From: Rhizobium croatiense
Lineage (GTDB): Bacteria > Pseudomonadota > Alphaproteobacteria > Rhizobiales > Rhizobiaceae
Direction: 5' to 3'
NCBI RefSeq assembly: GCF_019793465.1
Contig: NZ_JAILYJ010000004.1
Coordinates: 298,827-362,826 of the forward strand
DNA length: 64,000 bases
In this document: piece after piece, positions 56,762-64,000 of the stretch
How positions within the stretch are numbered: position 1 is the first letter of the stretch
How the letters are laid out: each line of letters begins with the position of its first letter
Position numbers and translations under genes: made by a program
Notes under the pieces: model-generated
The model's input: the letters and a program-made list of their open reading frames with translations, nothing else
The model's database searches: none
What the model was told of the DNA's origin: nothing

Positions 56762-56956
56762 TCAGAAACCCTTGTGCTCCTGGCAAAGCGCCCGATGAAC
56801 CTCGGTCCAGAACAGCGCCAGCGGACTGTCGCCGTTGCGTTCGGCAACGAGGGCGCGGATCAAGGCTTCGGAACCTGCCATGTCCTGCCAGCTGGATTTC
56901 AGGCCTTTGGCGGCCTGTTGGCATTCGGCAATCTCGAATGGTCTCGTGCTGTCCAT
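56762..56956 (-). CDS. Small hypothetical protein, 64 residues
   Basis: ATG 56956 follows a perfect AAGGAGG site by six to seven bases. The product (MDSTRPFEIAECQQAAKGLK...) is soluble and mixed in charge, without a domain I know. It is divergent from cinR with about 120 bases between the two starts, so it shares the cinR control region. Confidence 0.6.
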   Translation of the reverse strand: MDSTRPFEIAECQQAAKGLKSSWQDMAGSEALIRALVAERNGDSPLALFWTEVHRALCQEHKGF

Positions 56957-57077
56957 ATGAGGCCTCCTTATGAAGGCGCTAGCAGGTGGTGCCCGGATTG
57001 TCACTCCCGCATATGTGGGGATGCCTTGTATTTTAGATGGTCCTCACGGTAGGATTGAAGCAATTGGGACGATGGAA

Positions 57078-57803
57078 ATGATCGAGAATACTTACAGCGA
57101 CAAGTTCGAACCCGCTTTCGAACAGATCAAGGCTGCGCCCAATGTGGATGCCGCCATCCGTATTCTCCAGGCAGAATACGGCCTCGATTTCGTCACCTAC
57201 CATCTCGCCCAAACCATTGCGAGCAAGATCGATTCCCCCTTCGTGCGCACAACCTATCCGGATGCCTGGGTCTCCCGCTACCTCCTGAACAGCTATGTGA
57301 AGGTCGATCCGATCGTCAAGCAGGGTTTCGAACGCCAGCTGCCCTTCGACTGGAGCGAAGTCGAGCCGACGCCGGAGGCCTATGCGATGCTGGTCGACGC
57401 CCAGAAGCACGGCATCGGCGGCAACGGCTATTCCATTCCCGTCGCCGACAAGGCGCAGCGCCGCGCGCTGCTGTCAATGAACGCCCGCATTCCGGCCGAG
57501 GAATGGGCCGAACTCGTGCGCCGCTACCGCAACGAATGGATCGAGATCGCCCATCTGATCCACCGCAAGGCCGTCTATGAGCTGCACGGCGAGAACGACC
57601 CGGTGCCGACATTGTCGCCGCGCGAGATCGAGTGCCTGCACTGGACCGCGCTCGGCAAGGATTATAAGGATATCGCGGTGATATTGGGCATTTCGGAGCA
57701 CACCACCCGCGACTACCTGAAAACCGCCCGCTTCAAGCTCGGCTGTGCCACGATTTCGGCGGCCGCCTCGCGGGCGGTGCAGCTGCGCATCATCAATCCA
57801 TAG
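57078..57803 (+). CDS. cinR: LuxR-type quorum-sensing regulator CinR
   Basis: 241 residues. The autoinducer-binding domain spans about 15-165 ([28 protein letters not shown]) and the LuxR HTH about 178-235 ([21 protein letters not shown] in part, then [15 protein letters not shown]). CinR binds the long-chain N-(3-hydroxy-7-cis-tetradecenoyl)-homoserine lactone and activates cinI, heading the quorum-sensing hierarchy in R. leguminosarum. ATG 57078 matches the [10 protein letters not shown] start I remember for CinR; ATG 57072 is possible. Confidence 0.92.
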   Translation: MIENTYSDKFEPAFEQIKAAPNVDAAIRILQAEYGLDFVTYHLAQTIASKIDSPFVRTTYPDAWVSRYLLNSYVKVDPIVKQGFERQLPFDWSEVEPTPEAYAMLVDAQKHGIGGNGYSIPVADKAQRRALLSMNARIPAEEWAELVRRYRNEWIEIAHLIHRKAVYELHGENDPVPTLSPREIECLHWTALGKDYKDIAVILGISEHTTRDYLKTARFKLGCATISAAASRAVQLRIINP

Positions 57804-57851
57804 CGCATTTCCGTTTTCTTCGATCCCTGTTTTCGCAAGCTAGATTGAAGA

Positions 57852-57877
57852 CGTTGAAGCGTTGCCACGCTTCAACG
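57852..57877. terminator. Hairpin between cinR and cinI
   Basis: Perfect 10-base stem CGTTGAAGCG / CGCTTCAACG, loop TTGCCA, 48 bases after the cinR stop. No T-run follows, so it may be a weak terminator or an attenuating structure. Confidence 0.5.
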
Positions 57878-57927
57878 GCTTGCTTTGCGCATGGCGCAAA
57901 CCCCAATCCTCATACTTTTGGGCTAAT

Positions 57928-57943
57928 CCCCCCATCTGGGGGG
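57928..57943. promoter_or_regulatory. Candidate CinR-binding inverted repeat upstream of cinI
   Basis: CCCCCCATCTGGGGGG, six-base arms around ATCT, centred about 85 bases before the cinI ATG. Position and symmetry fit a lux-box-like activator site; the G/C-tract arms are unusual. Confidence 0.5.
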
Positions 57944-58020
57944 GCCCATCTGAGGGAATTTCCGATGCGGCCCGCCTGAACCATTGTGCCTTCCACGAAC
58001 TGCAAACGCTGGAGGGCAAA

Positions 58021-58686
58021 ATGTTCGTTATCATTCAGGCACATGAATATCAGAAATACGCTGCCGTACTCGACCAGATGTTCCGCCTGCGCAAGAAGGT
58101 CTTCGCCGACACGCTCGGCTGGGACGTTCCCGTTATCGGTCCTTACGAACGCGACAGCTATGATGCGCTCGCACCGGCCTATCTCGTCTGGTGCAACGAC
58201 AGCCGCACGCGCCTTTACGGCGGCATGCGCCTGATGCCGACGACCGGCCCGACCCTGCTCTACGACGTCTTCCGCGAGACGTTTCCCGCGGCCGCCGAGC
58301 TCGTCGCCCCCGGCATCTGGGAGGGCACGCGCATGTGCATCGACGAAGAGGCGATCGCCAAGGATTTCCCCAATATCGATGCCGGCCGCGCCTTTTCGAT
58401 GATGCTGCTCGCGCTGTGCGAATGCGCGCTCGACCACGGCATCCATACGATGATTTCCAACTACGAACCCTATCTCAAGCGCGTCTACAAACGCGCAGGC
58501 GCCGAAGTGGAAGAACTCGGCCGCGCAGACGGCTACGGCAAGTACCCCGTCTGCTGCGGCGCCTTCGAAGTGTCGGATCGCGTGCTGCGCAGGATGCGCG
58601 CCGCCCTCGGCCTGACCCTACCCCTTTATGTCAGACATGTTCCGGCCCGCTCGGTCGTGACGCAATTCCTGGAGATGGCAGCATGA
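58021..58686 (+). CDS. cinI: N-acyl-homoserine lactone synthase CinI
   Basis: 221 residues, LuxI family: RLRKKVFADTLGW with the conserved Arg and Trp, RLYGGMRLMPTTGP and the EGTRMCID segment. Makes the 3-hydroxy-C14:1 homoserine lactone from acyl-ACP and SAM. GGAGGGC precedes ATG 58021. cinS overlaps its stop by four bases. Confidence 0.94.
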   Translation: MFVIIQAHEYQKYAAVLDQMFRLRKKVFADTLGWDVPVIGPYERDSYDALAPAYLVWCNDSRTRLYGGMRLMPTTGPTLLYDVFRETFPAAAELVAPGIWEGTRMCIDEEAIAKDFPNIDAGRAFSMMLLALCECALDHGIHTMISNYEPYLKRVYKRAGAEVEELGRADGYGKYPVCCGAFEVSDRVLRRMRAALGLTLPLYVRHVPARSVVTQFLEMAA

Positions 58687-58874
58687 ACCGCCTCGCTGAA
58701 ACCGCAATGCAAAAAGATATCAGCGCCTTGGAGCGCCACGTGCTCGCATCCCGCGACATCGCCACGCAGATAGGAGATCCCTTCCTCTCCTATTTGCTCT
58801 CGATGGCGCTGTTTACGATCTACGAGAAGAAGGCCCATCACGAGAACGAGGCGCTGAAGAGCAGCTTCCGCTGA
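58683..58874 (+). CDS. cinS: Small quorum-sensing regulator CinS
   Basis: 63 residues, mostly helical (KDISALERHVLASRD, PFLSYLLSMALFTIYEKK). Its ATG overlaps the cinI stop (ATGA), the arrangement of cinS in R. leguminosarum, where the small protein links the Cin system to raiR and other targets by antagonising the repressor PraR. Being coupled to cinI, its level rises with AHL synthesis. Confidence 0.88.
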   Translation: MNRLAETAMQKDISALERHVLASRDIATQIGDPFLSYLLSMALFTIYEKKAHHENEALKSSFR

Positions 58875-58927
58875 GGGTGCGGTTCCCTCCGCCCCGCCTG
58901 AAGAGGAGCATGGCTCCCGGCGCCTCG

Positions 58928-58967
58928 CGCGCAGCCGCAAAACCTGTCCCCGTTTTGCGGCTGCGCG
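58928..58967. terminator. Strong terminator after cinS, shared with the response regulator gene
   Basis: Perfect 16-base stem CGCGCAGCCGCAAAAC / GTTTTGCGGCTGCGCG with an 8-base loop. It separates convergent genes cinS (+) and the receiver gene (-). Confidence 0.85.
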
Positions 58968-58969
58968 AA

Positions 58970-59338
58970 TCACGTCATCAAGGAATCGATCGTCGTAATC
59001 AGCGTATCGTGCATATAGGGTTTCGGCAGGAAGGCTGCGTTGGCGGGCAGCGCCATCGGATCGAGCCGCACCATGCCCGAGGTGATGATGATGCCGATAT
59101 TCGGCCGCATCGCCCTCACCCGCTTGGCAAGCTGGATGCCGTCCATCGACCCGGCCATATTGACGTCGGTGAACAGGATATCGACATCCTGCCGGCTCTT
59201 CAGCACCACCATCGCCTCATCGGCATTCGCCGCCTCCAGCGCCACGTGTCCGACATCCTCCAGCACATCGAGGATATTAAACCGGATCAGCGGCTCATCC
59301 TCCACGATGAGCACCACGGCACTGTTCGAAGCCACCAT
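58970..59338 (-). CDS. Single-domain response regulator
   Basis: 122 residues, one CheY-like receiver. Acid pocket Glu13-Asp14, phospho-acceptor Asp58 (LFTDVNM), switch Thr/Ser (IITSG) and Lys in FLPKPY. No output domain, so it passes phosphate or interacts with another protein. No histidine kinase is adjacent. The start is taken at ATG 59338; the TTG six bases upstream is less likely. Confidence 0.9.
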   Translation of the reverse strand: MVASNSAVVLIVEDEPLIRFNILDVLEDVGHVALEAANADEAMVVLKSRQDVDILFTDVNMAGSMDGIQLAKRVRAMRPNIGIIITSGMVRLDPMALPANAAFLPKPYMHDTLITTIDSLMT

Positions 59339-59558
59339 CTGCAAACGCCCTTTTCATGCGGAATCTGATTCGAATAAGTGTACCCCGCGCGGCAAGGTTC
59401 CAGTGCTTTTGCCCGTGATATATGCATCATCCACAGATGTTGCCTTGCCCGCTTGTAGCTCCCTGCAATTTGGGCTAGAGCGAACCGATGCTGCGGGAAC
59501 CATTGCCCCGGCATCACGGTGCCGATCTTCGGCGCCACGGCGCCGGCCACCGGCGTCA

Positions 59559-59634
59559 GGGCCTGTAGCTCAATGGTTAGAGCCGGCGGCTCATAACCGC
59601 TTGGTTGGGGGTTCGAGTCCCTCCGGGCCCACCA
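59559..59634 (+). tRNA. tRNA-Ile (CAU anticodon, lysidine type)
   Basis: 76 bases including the encoded CCA. Acceptor GGGCCTG pairs with CGGGCCC (one G-T), D-loop TAGCTCAATGGTTAGAGC, anticodon loop CTCATAA, T-arm GGGGGTTCGAGTCCCTC. The CAU anticodon with this body is that of the isoleucine tRNA whose C34 becomes lysidine; it could be mislabelled as tRNA-Met. A degraded island follows it. Confidence 0.9.
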
Positions 59635-59758
59635 TTATTTTTTTAAACCGCTGTAGCCGGACGTGATTTTTCGGAATTTGACACGGACTTCCGGAATTTT
59701 TGAAATTGCTTCAAAACCGCTTAAAAGTTGATTTGAGGGCCTCCCTCCTCCGGCCCTG

Positions 59759-60559
59759 CTATGGGCGCTTGAGATGAAAGCCGAAATACTCGCAGGGCGC
59801 CCCATCTACGGGGTTCGTGTACTCTGCATGCCGCCACGTAGACATCTGGCGCTCCGATGACAGGATCTCTTCTATTTTGCGCCTAGAGAAAAACCAGTGC
59901 GGCACGGACATGGTGGCGACCGTCGGAGAGACATATTCGACCGTCAGTCGGTCCTCGCCGTCGTTCGTCAAGGGGATGAGTGGAAAGATGAAATGGGACG
60001 CGTCAACAGAAAGAAGCCGCTCGATAGTCTCATAGGGTCGAGACAGAACTTGAAAGACACAACTGGCAACGACGACGTCGGCCGAGGCCTCTTCATCCAG
60101 CCTGTCGGCGAATGAAAGCTCCTCGTTGCCAAACGCCTCAGTGGCGAGCGAGGCTGTTCTCGGAAGATCGACCACGAGCCATTGGAGGCGATACTTTTTG
60201 GGAAGCAGTCGCCTGACGTGAAAGTAATGCGCGCCCATCGCGCCGCCGTAGTCGATCACCTTGATCGTATGACCGATATCAGCCGCAGCCAGAAAAAATG
60301 AGGAGAGAAACGGCGCTATGTGTGGATGGATATCCGCTCTGTCCGACTCACGGATTTTTGCAGTGTTGCGCATTGTGATGTCGAGGATCGCATCCGACTG
60401 ATAGCCCTCACCGCAGTCCGCGAGGGCCTCATCATAAGTGCGATAGTCACCAAAGAACCCAACGCGCGGTCCGGCCTCCGGCTGAGGAACCTTTCGTAAC
60501 TGCCTCGCGACACGTAATAATGCTGGAGGTATCAATTCGCGTGCTAGATCCTTGATCAT
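59759..60559 (-). CDS. TIGR04325 (LIC12133) family putative methyltransferase
   Basis: 266 residues. Family hallmarks are the N-terminal GFFGDYRTYDEALADCG and the SAM-type loop VIDYGGAMGAHYF. These proteins usually occur in surface-polysaccharide or mobile regions; substrate unknown. GGAGGGGG precedes ATG 60559. Base composition is lower in GC than the neighbourhood, in keeping with acquisition next to the tRNA gene. Confidence 0.8.
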   Translation of the reverse strand: MIKDLARELIPPALLRVARQLRKVPQPEAGPRVGFFGDYRTYDEALADCGEGYQSDAILDITMRNTAKIRESDRADIHPHIAPFLSSFFLAAADIGHTIKVIDYGGAMGAHYFHVRRLLPKKYRLQWLVVDLPRTASLATEAFGNEELSFADRLDEEASADVVVASCVFQVLSRPYETIERLLSVDASHFIFPLIPLTNDGEDRLTVEYVSPTVATMSVPHWFFSRRKIEEILSSERQMSTWRHAEYTNPVDGAPCEYFGFHLKRP

Positions 60560-60616
60560 TCCCCCTCCAACGAATTGTTTTTGTGCTGCTGACCCCGAAC
60601 ATTAGCGAATGACGCC

Positions 60617-60905
60617 CTAGGCGGCAATGATGAGTTCCTTCGCATTGGTACCGGATTCGCCGGCAATCGAATAGGTCAATTCGATGGGCGTCATTTGGCA
60701 TCCGCTGAATACCTGTCGGATTTCAGGAACATCGTTAATCGAGAAAATGAAACGGCCTTTGATCGTCGTAGCGGTCGGCCATAGCTGCGAACTGGTCTCG
60801 GCCGAACAGGCGCTTTGCCGCGGTCTCCTTCGCTGCCGAAGTAGGGCGGATCGAGATAGAAGAGTGTGCTCGCCCGGTCGATTGTGAACGCCAGCCAGTC
60901 TAGGT
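60617..60905 (-). pseudogene. Fragment of a DNA adenine methylase (Dam/D12 class)
   Basis: On the minus strand the frame ending at 60617 gives the Dam C-terminus (IKGRFIFSINDVPEIRQVF, then LTYSIAGE). Shifting frame upstream gives FYLDPPYFGSEGD, the catalytic DPPY motif. At least one frameshift and loss of the N-terminal half show it is broken. Likely a remnant of a phage or plasmid gene. Confidence 0.8.
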
Positions 60906-60965
60906 TCTCTGACCAGCCACTGAAGTTTCATCCGGCTGCGATTAGACCGTTTGCGAGGGCGAACC

Positions 60966-61120
60966 ATGTAATTTTCATCGGCTTGGATACATCGAAGTTG
61001 AAGATTTCGGTGGCGATTGCCGACTCCTCGACGCAATGTCGGATAGCGCCTTCTGGGCTTTTTGGACTTGCTCATCGACCTGACGGCTTTGATCAGCGCA
61101 GCGACAGCGAGATGCTCGAC
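60966..61120 (+). pseudogene. Fragment of a transposase N-terminus (IS110-like)
   Basis: Translation of 60968-61025 reads IFIGLDTSKLKISVAIAD, the DEDD-transposase start of IS110-type elements; homology fades soon after. No inverted repeats or full transposase are seen. The sequence from 61121 to 61417 shows no gene. Confidence 0.6.
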
Positions 61121-61417
61121 TGAACCGTGATATACGCCTCGGGTATCGCCCCATTTCGTGGGGGTGCGGTGGGGCAAAAGCGCCGGTTACGGCGAGGTAA
61201 AGACGGTGACGGCAGCGCTAAAACGGGTAGCGATCATTAAATCCTCCATGATCCACTACGCATCGCATGAGGCGATTAACTCTGGCTGATACATTTACCT
61301 AAAATTGCACTCGTCGTTACCAATCACCCCTGAAACGGTACGGCCATGCGACGGGTCGCCGTTCCGATTCGCATGTTGAACGCGTGGTCCGCCAAGGCCG
61401 TGGCAGGCAAAGCCATC

Positions 61418-61612
61418 CTAATAACTGCAAGAACGCCCATCGCTCGGCCTGAATCCATCCGTGCATGCCGGATTAAGCGGGCGACCTTCCTGATAGTAAC
61501 CGCCGTTGATCGACGACGTCTGATCGAGATCAGGGGACGAAGTGCAGGCCGAAGTGATCGTGGCAAGGCTGATCAGCGTTCCGGTCGCGACAAGTGCGAA
61601 AAGGCGGTTCAT
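61418..61612 (-). CDS. Small lipoprotein, 64 residues, unknown function
   Basis: ATG 61612 with GAAGGAG nine bases upstream. A signal MNRLFALVATGTLISLATITSAC gives a lipobox ending ITSAC at Cys23 (written in two parts here: MNRLFALVATG and ATITSAC). The mature 42 residues hold three more cysteines-poor polar segments ending SDGRSCSY. No domain known. Divergent from the Pho-box gene. Confidence 0.65.
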   Translation of the reverse strand: MNRLFALVATGTLISLATITSACTSSPDLDQTSSINGGYYQEGRPLNPACTDGFRPSDGRSCSY

Positions 61613-61743
61613 CTGAGCTTCTCCTTCGGAGGGCTTGGGTTTAGCCCAAGCGCCCAGTCTACCACGCCACGTCGGCAGCCGCCGAGGATTTATGGTGGCG
61701 GAGTGGCCCCGACGGGTTCTTCTAACGCCAATGTGATCATCCA

Positions 61744-61772
61744 CTGTCACATAACTGTCATGCAAAATTGCC
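61744..61772 (+). promoter_or_regulatory. Near-perfect Pho box
   Basis: CTGTCAC (61744), ATAA, CTGTCAT (61755), GCAA, AATTGCC (61766): two consensus units plus a weak third at an 11-base period. A -10-like TATATG stands at 61798-61803 and the 48-residue gene starts at 61840. Confidence 0.85.
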
Positions 61773-61839
61773 CATTGCGACGGCAGCTTGGGCAAAATAT
61801 ATGCTGCCGACTAACAAAAAAAAGAATGAGTGAAATGCC

Positions 61840-61986
61840 ATGAGTGCCATACAGAAGCTTTTCAACCGCAATCTCCTGTCCCGTTTCGTGACCGGTCTCG
61901 GTGCGGTTCCCCAGCGTTTTCGCGAAGCCCGCGAAGAGCGCAAGCCTGCCATCCATCCCTCTTTCATGGATGATTTCGGCGCTTAA
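61840..61986 (+). CDS. Pho-box-controlled small protein, 48 residues (hypothetical)
   Basis: ATG 61840 opens MSAIQKLFNRNLLSRFVTG and the frame ends FMDDFGA; the first 35 residues are basic and could form an amphipathic helix (Phe, Leu, Val on one face, Arg, Lys, Asn on the other), the tail is acidic. No domain recognised. A perfect Pho box lies 79 bases upstream, so it should be induced on phosphate starvation. A five-codon leader (ATG 61826, MSEMP) ends in the overlapping ATGA, which suggests coupled initiation. A GAGTGA sequence may be the ribosome site. Confidence 0.65.
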   Translation: MSAIQKLFNRNLLSRFVTGLGAVPQRFREAREERKPAIHPSFMDDFGA

Positions 61987-62165
61987 TTCAGCGCGGCATC
62001 CTTCGGCGGTCACGGCAAATCCGGTTCCGGATGATGTAATGCTTTCCGCCAGGGATAGCGAAGTAAGCCGAATGCGCTCCACTGCGCAGTTGCGGTCCTA
62101 GCCACACAAGCTCCCCACCCTCCGTCGTCCTCGGGCTTGACCCGTGGAACCACGGATGCGCGTCC

Positions 62166-62714
62166 TCAGTTGACCGCGGGCGCCGGTTCGCCCCAACTTG
62201 ATATCGGTTGGCCGGCCTTGGTCGCCACGCGCGCATCGTAGAGCGCGAGCGAAGCCTGCAGCTGACGCATATCGTTGCAGCGGTTGATGATGCCGCCGAT
62301 ATATTGCACGCAGTCGCTGGCGCTGCCCTGTACCGAGCCCGTCGCCCAATCCTTGACGAGGCCGTCGGCGCCCACCAGGAAATAGGAAAGCCGGTTATTC
62401 TCAGACACGGTGGAGCTGCCGACCATGCCGGCGAAATTCGTGCCGGTCTCGGTTTTGGCGGCGGGCGCCATATGCCGGTAGACCGTCATGCCGTTCGTCA
62501 ATGGCGTCGCGCCGATCATCGGGCCGTAGGTGGCGTCGGAGCCGGAAAGCCGCGCCATCGGCGACTGGCCGAGATTGGCGATCTCCGTATAGGGTTTGCC
62601 CAGCGCATAGCTGGTGAATGAGCGGTTGGCGGCGTTCTCCGCCTTTTCCGCCACCTGAGAGCAGCTTGCCAGGCCGATGGCGAGGCCGATTGATAGAATT
62701 GTTATGAAGCGCAT
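62166..62714 (-). CDS. Lipoprotein of unknown function, 182 residues
   Basis: ATG 62714 follows GGGGGAC. Lipobox LASC at Cys18. The body has a beta-rich pattern (TEIANLGQSPMARL, LTNGMTVYRHM, NRLSYFLVGADGLVKDWATG) and ends near a helical DMRQLQASLALYDARVATK. No family recognised. Single gene; the gaps on both sides (61987-62165 and 62715-63004) show no other gene. Confidence 0.75.
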   Translation of the reverse strand: MRFITILSIGLAIGLASCSQVAEKAENAANRSFTSYALGKPYTEIANLGQSPMARLSGSDATYGPMIGATPLTNGMTVYRHMAPAAKTETGTNFAGMVGSSTVSENNRLSYFLVGADGLVKDWATGSVQGSASDCVQYIGGIINRCNDMRQLQASLALYDARVATKAGQPISSWGEPAPAVN

Positions 62715-63004
62715 GTTGTCCCCCTTGCCGGGCACAGCGTGTCCGGAAGCCCCTGTTTCTTAACCCGCCGTATTTGCTATCAGGTTTGGGGGATTTGGGA
62801 AGGTGGCGGGGTGGAAGACGCAGGAATGGAGAGGCCCTGCCGTGGCCGCCCTCCTCTGTTACTCAATGTCGCGCCCAGTTCGAACTCCACTCCGCACCCG
62901 CATATTTTTCTCTCACCACACGCGCACCCTTCCCTTCCGCCGCAATAGCTTCACAATCAACCGACAGAACGTTCATCCGGGAAACGACAACTAGGGAATG
63001 AAAC

Positions 63005-63742
63005 ATGGCGCTGTACCTGTCCAAGACTGTTCTGATGACTGCCCTTCTGGCCCTGCCGCTGGCGGCGGCAGCGCCTGCAATGGCGCAGGAGGCGAAGCCG
63101 CGCGAAGCGGTGATCTCGGTGACGGGGGATGGCGAATCGTCCATGGCGCCCGACATGGCCGTCGTCACGCTTTCCGTCGTCAAGCAGGCGAAAACCGCCC
63201 GCGAAGCGCTCGATGAGAACAACAAGGCGATGAAAGACGTGCTCGGCGCGCTGAAGAGCGGCGGCATCGCCGAGCGCGATCTGCAGACCTCCGGCTTTTC
63301 CATCCAGCCGCAATACAATTACCCGCAGCCGGTCGACGGCCAGCAGCAGCAGCCGCAGCTGATCGGCTACCAGACCATCAATTCCATCACCGTCAGGCTC
63401 CGCGATCTTGCCACGCTCGGCCAGGTGATTGACCAGTCCGTCACGCTCGGCATCAATCAGGGCGGCGAGATCCAGTTCACCAACGACAAGCCGGAGGCCG
63501 CCATCGAAGAGGCGCGCAGGAACGCCGTCGCCGAAGCGGTCAAGAAGGCGAAGACGCTGAGCGAAGCGGCCGGCGTCAAGCTCGGTCGTATCATCGAGAT
63601 CAACGAGAATGAGCCGCGCCCGCTGCCGCAGCCGGCCTATCGCGCCACGATGATGAAGGAAGCCGACGCGGCCGTTCCCGTCCAGGGCGGCGAGACCACC
63701 TACCATGTCAGCGTCACGGTGACGTTTGCGATCGAGCGGTGA
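63005..63742 (+). CDS. SIMPL (DUF541) domain periplasmic protein
   Basis: 245 residues; signal peptide to about residue 27 (APAMA-QE). SIMPL pattern: ISVTGDGESSMAPDMAVVTLSV, ERDLQTSGFSIQPQYNY, LGQVIDQSVTLG and the final YHVSVTVTFAIE. Members sit in the periplasm or outer membrane and have been linked with oxidative-stress protection (YggE type). Start ATG 63005 has no strong ribosome site. Confidence 0.9.
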   Translation: MALYLSKTVLMTALLALPLAAAAPAMAQEAKPREAVISVTGDGESSMAPDMAVVTLSVVKQAKTAREALDENNKAMKDVLGALKSGGIAERDLQTSGFSIQPQYNYPQPVDGQQQQPQLIGYQTINSITVRLRDLATLGQVIDQSVTLGINQGGEIQFTNDKPEAAIEEARRNAVAEAVKKAKTLSEAAGVKLGRIIEINENEPRPLPQPAYRATMMKEADAAVPVQGGETTYHVSVTVTFAIER

Positions 63743-63860
63743 AATGAAGGCGCCGCGCGTCCTTTCCGACGTGCGGCATTCAGACCGTTGATGAAGTCGG
63801 TTCAGTTGCCCTTTCGACATGTTCGGCCTGGTGGCCTGCCAAGACCCCTCCCCAACCCCT

Positions 63861-64000
63861 CCCCACAAGGGGGAGGGGCTAGCTGCGGCCCGCGGCGGCC
63901 CTCAAAAAGAGACGTCTTTCTGGCTGTTAGCGTTCCACGAATTGCTCCGATGGAAATTATGCGAAGCGGTGCAGCAAGTTAGCCCCTCCCCCTTGTGGGG
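63861..64000. repeat. MITE-like element with 21-base terminal inverted repeats (right part cut by window edge)
   Basis: CCCCACAAGGGGGAGGGGCT-A at 63861-63881 and its exact reverse complement at 63980-64000 flank 98 bases without a gene. Left of it CCCCTCCCCAACCCCTCCCC suggests the arm continues outwards; the matching right end would lie past the window. Confidence 0.7.

Noticed and set aside
59559..61417. Complete genomic island with att sites
   Set aside because: No integrase and no second copy of the tRNA 3' end were seen; only remnants can be claimed.
63788..63982. A 64-codon frame at the window end
   Set aside because: It is made mostly of the inverted-repeat element and has no ribosome site or conserved features.

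Overview
The window looks like chromosomal DNA of a Rhizobium species close to R. leguminosarum / R. etli. The grounds are a cinR-cinI-cinS quorum-sensing cluster, betaine-lipid genes btaA-btaB, dense ABC transporter operons, high GC with strong third-position bias, and several families of short palindromic intergenic repeats of the rhizobial RIME type. No replication origin, rRNA, CRISPR array or intact mobile element is visible; there is one tRNA gene.

Layout. 1-6.6 kb: a partial serine beta-lactamase-like hydrolase, btaAB, a GH25 lipoprotein, an MltB-type lytic transglycosylase and a DMT exporter. 6.9-11.7 kb: a 25-residue membrane peptide, an ArsR-methyltransferase regulator (SahR type) in operon with metF, ettA and an RNase T2. 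11.9-16.7 kb: a four-gene operon of hydrolase, DMT permease, CaiB-type CoA-transferase and ThDP enzyme. 16.8-21 kb: RidA, a DUF442 protein, an aldose-epimerase-like protein, an L,D-transpeptidase and an orphan ParA. 21.2-29 kb: a catabolic cluster (amidohydrolase, APC permease, glutamine-synthetase-like ligase, aldehyde and iron alcohol dehydrogenases) with a divergent RpiR regulator; it reads as a gamma-glutamylation route for an amino alcohol or amine. 29-33 kb: an AfuABC-like ABC operon behind tandem Pho boxes. 33-40.7 kb: a sugar ABC operon divergent from an N-acetylglucosamine-kinase-like gene and a GntR/UTRA regulator. 40.7-46 kb: metH and an AGE-family isomerase. 46-53 kb: a PotABCD-like ABC operon with a hydantoin/Asp-Glu racemase, a flavin reductase and a UPF0303 protein, divergent from a GntR/FCD regulator. 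53-57 kb: small stress-type genes and a dense repeat patch, with a GIY-YIG protein whose tail is made of repeat sequence. 57-59.6 kb: cinRIS, a receiver-only response regulator and tRNA-Ile(CAU). 59.6-61.3 kb: a small degraded island. 61.4-64 kb: lipoproteins, a Pho-box-controlled 48-residue protein and a SIMPL protein.

Regulatory logic across the window. (1) Phosphate: Pho boxes (7-base repeats on an 11-base period) stand before the AfuABC-like operon and before an undescribed 48-residue protein, with a degenerate one before btaA; this ties membrane lipid replacement, probable organophosphate uptake and a new small protein to phosphate starvation. (2) Methionine cycle: the same perfect palindrome lies in the promoters of sahR-metF and of metH, 35 kb apart. 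(3) Quorum sensing: cinS overlaps cinI. (4) Each of the three ABC operons carries a palindrome between the binding-protein gene and the permeases, suggesting differential mRNA stability. All calls are from reading the sequence; no database search was run.
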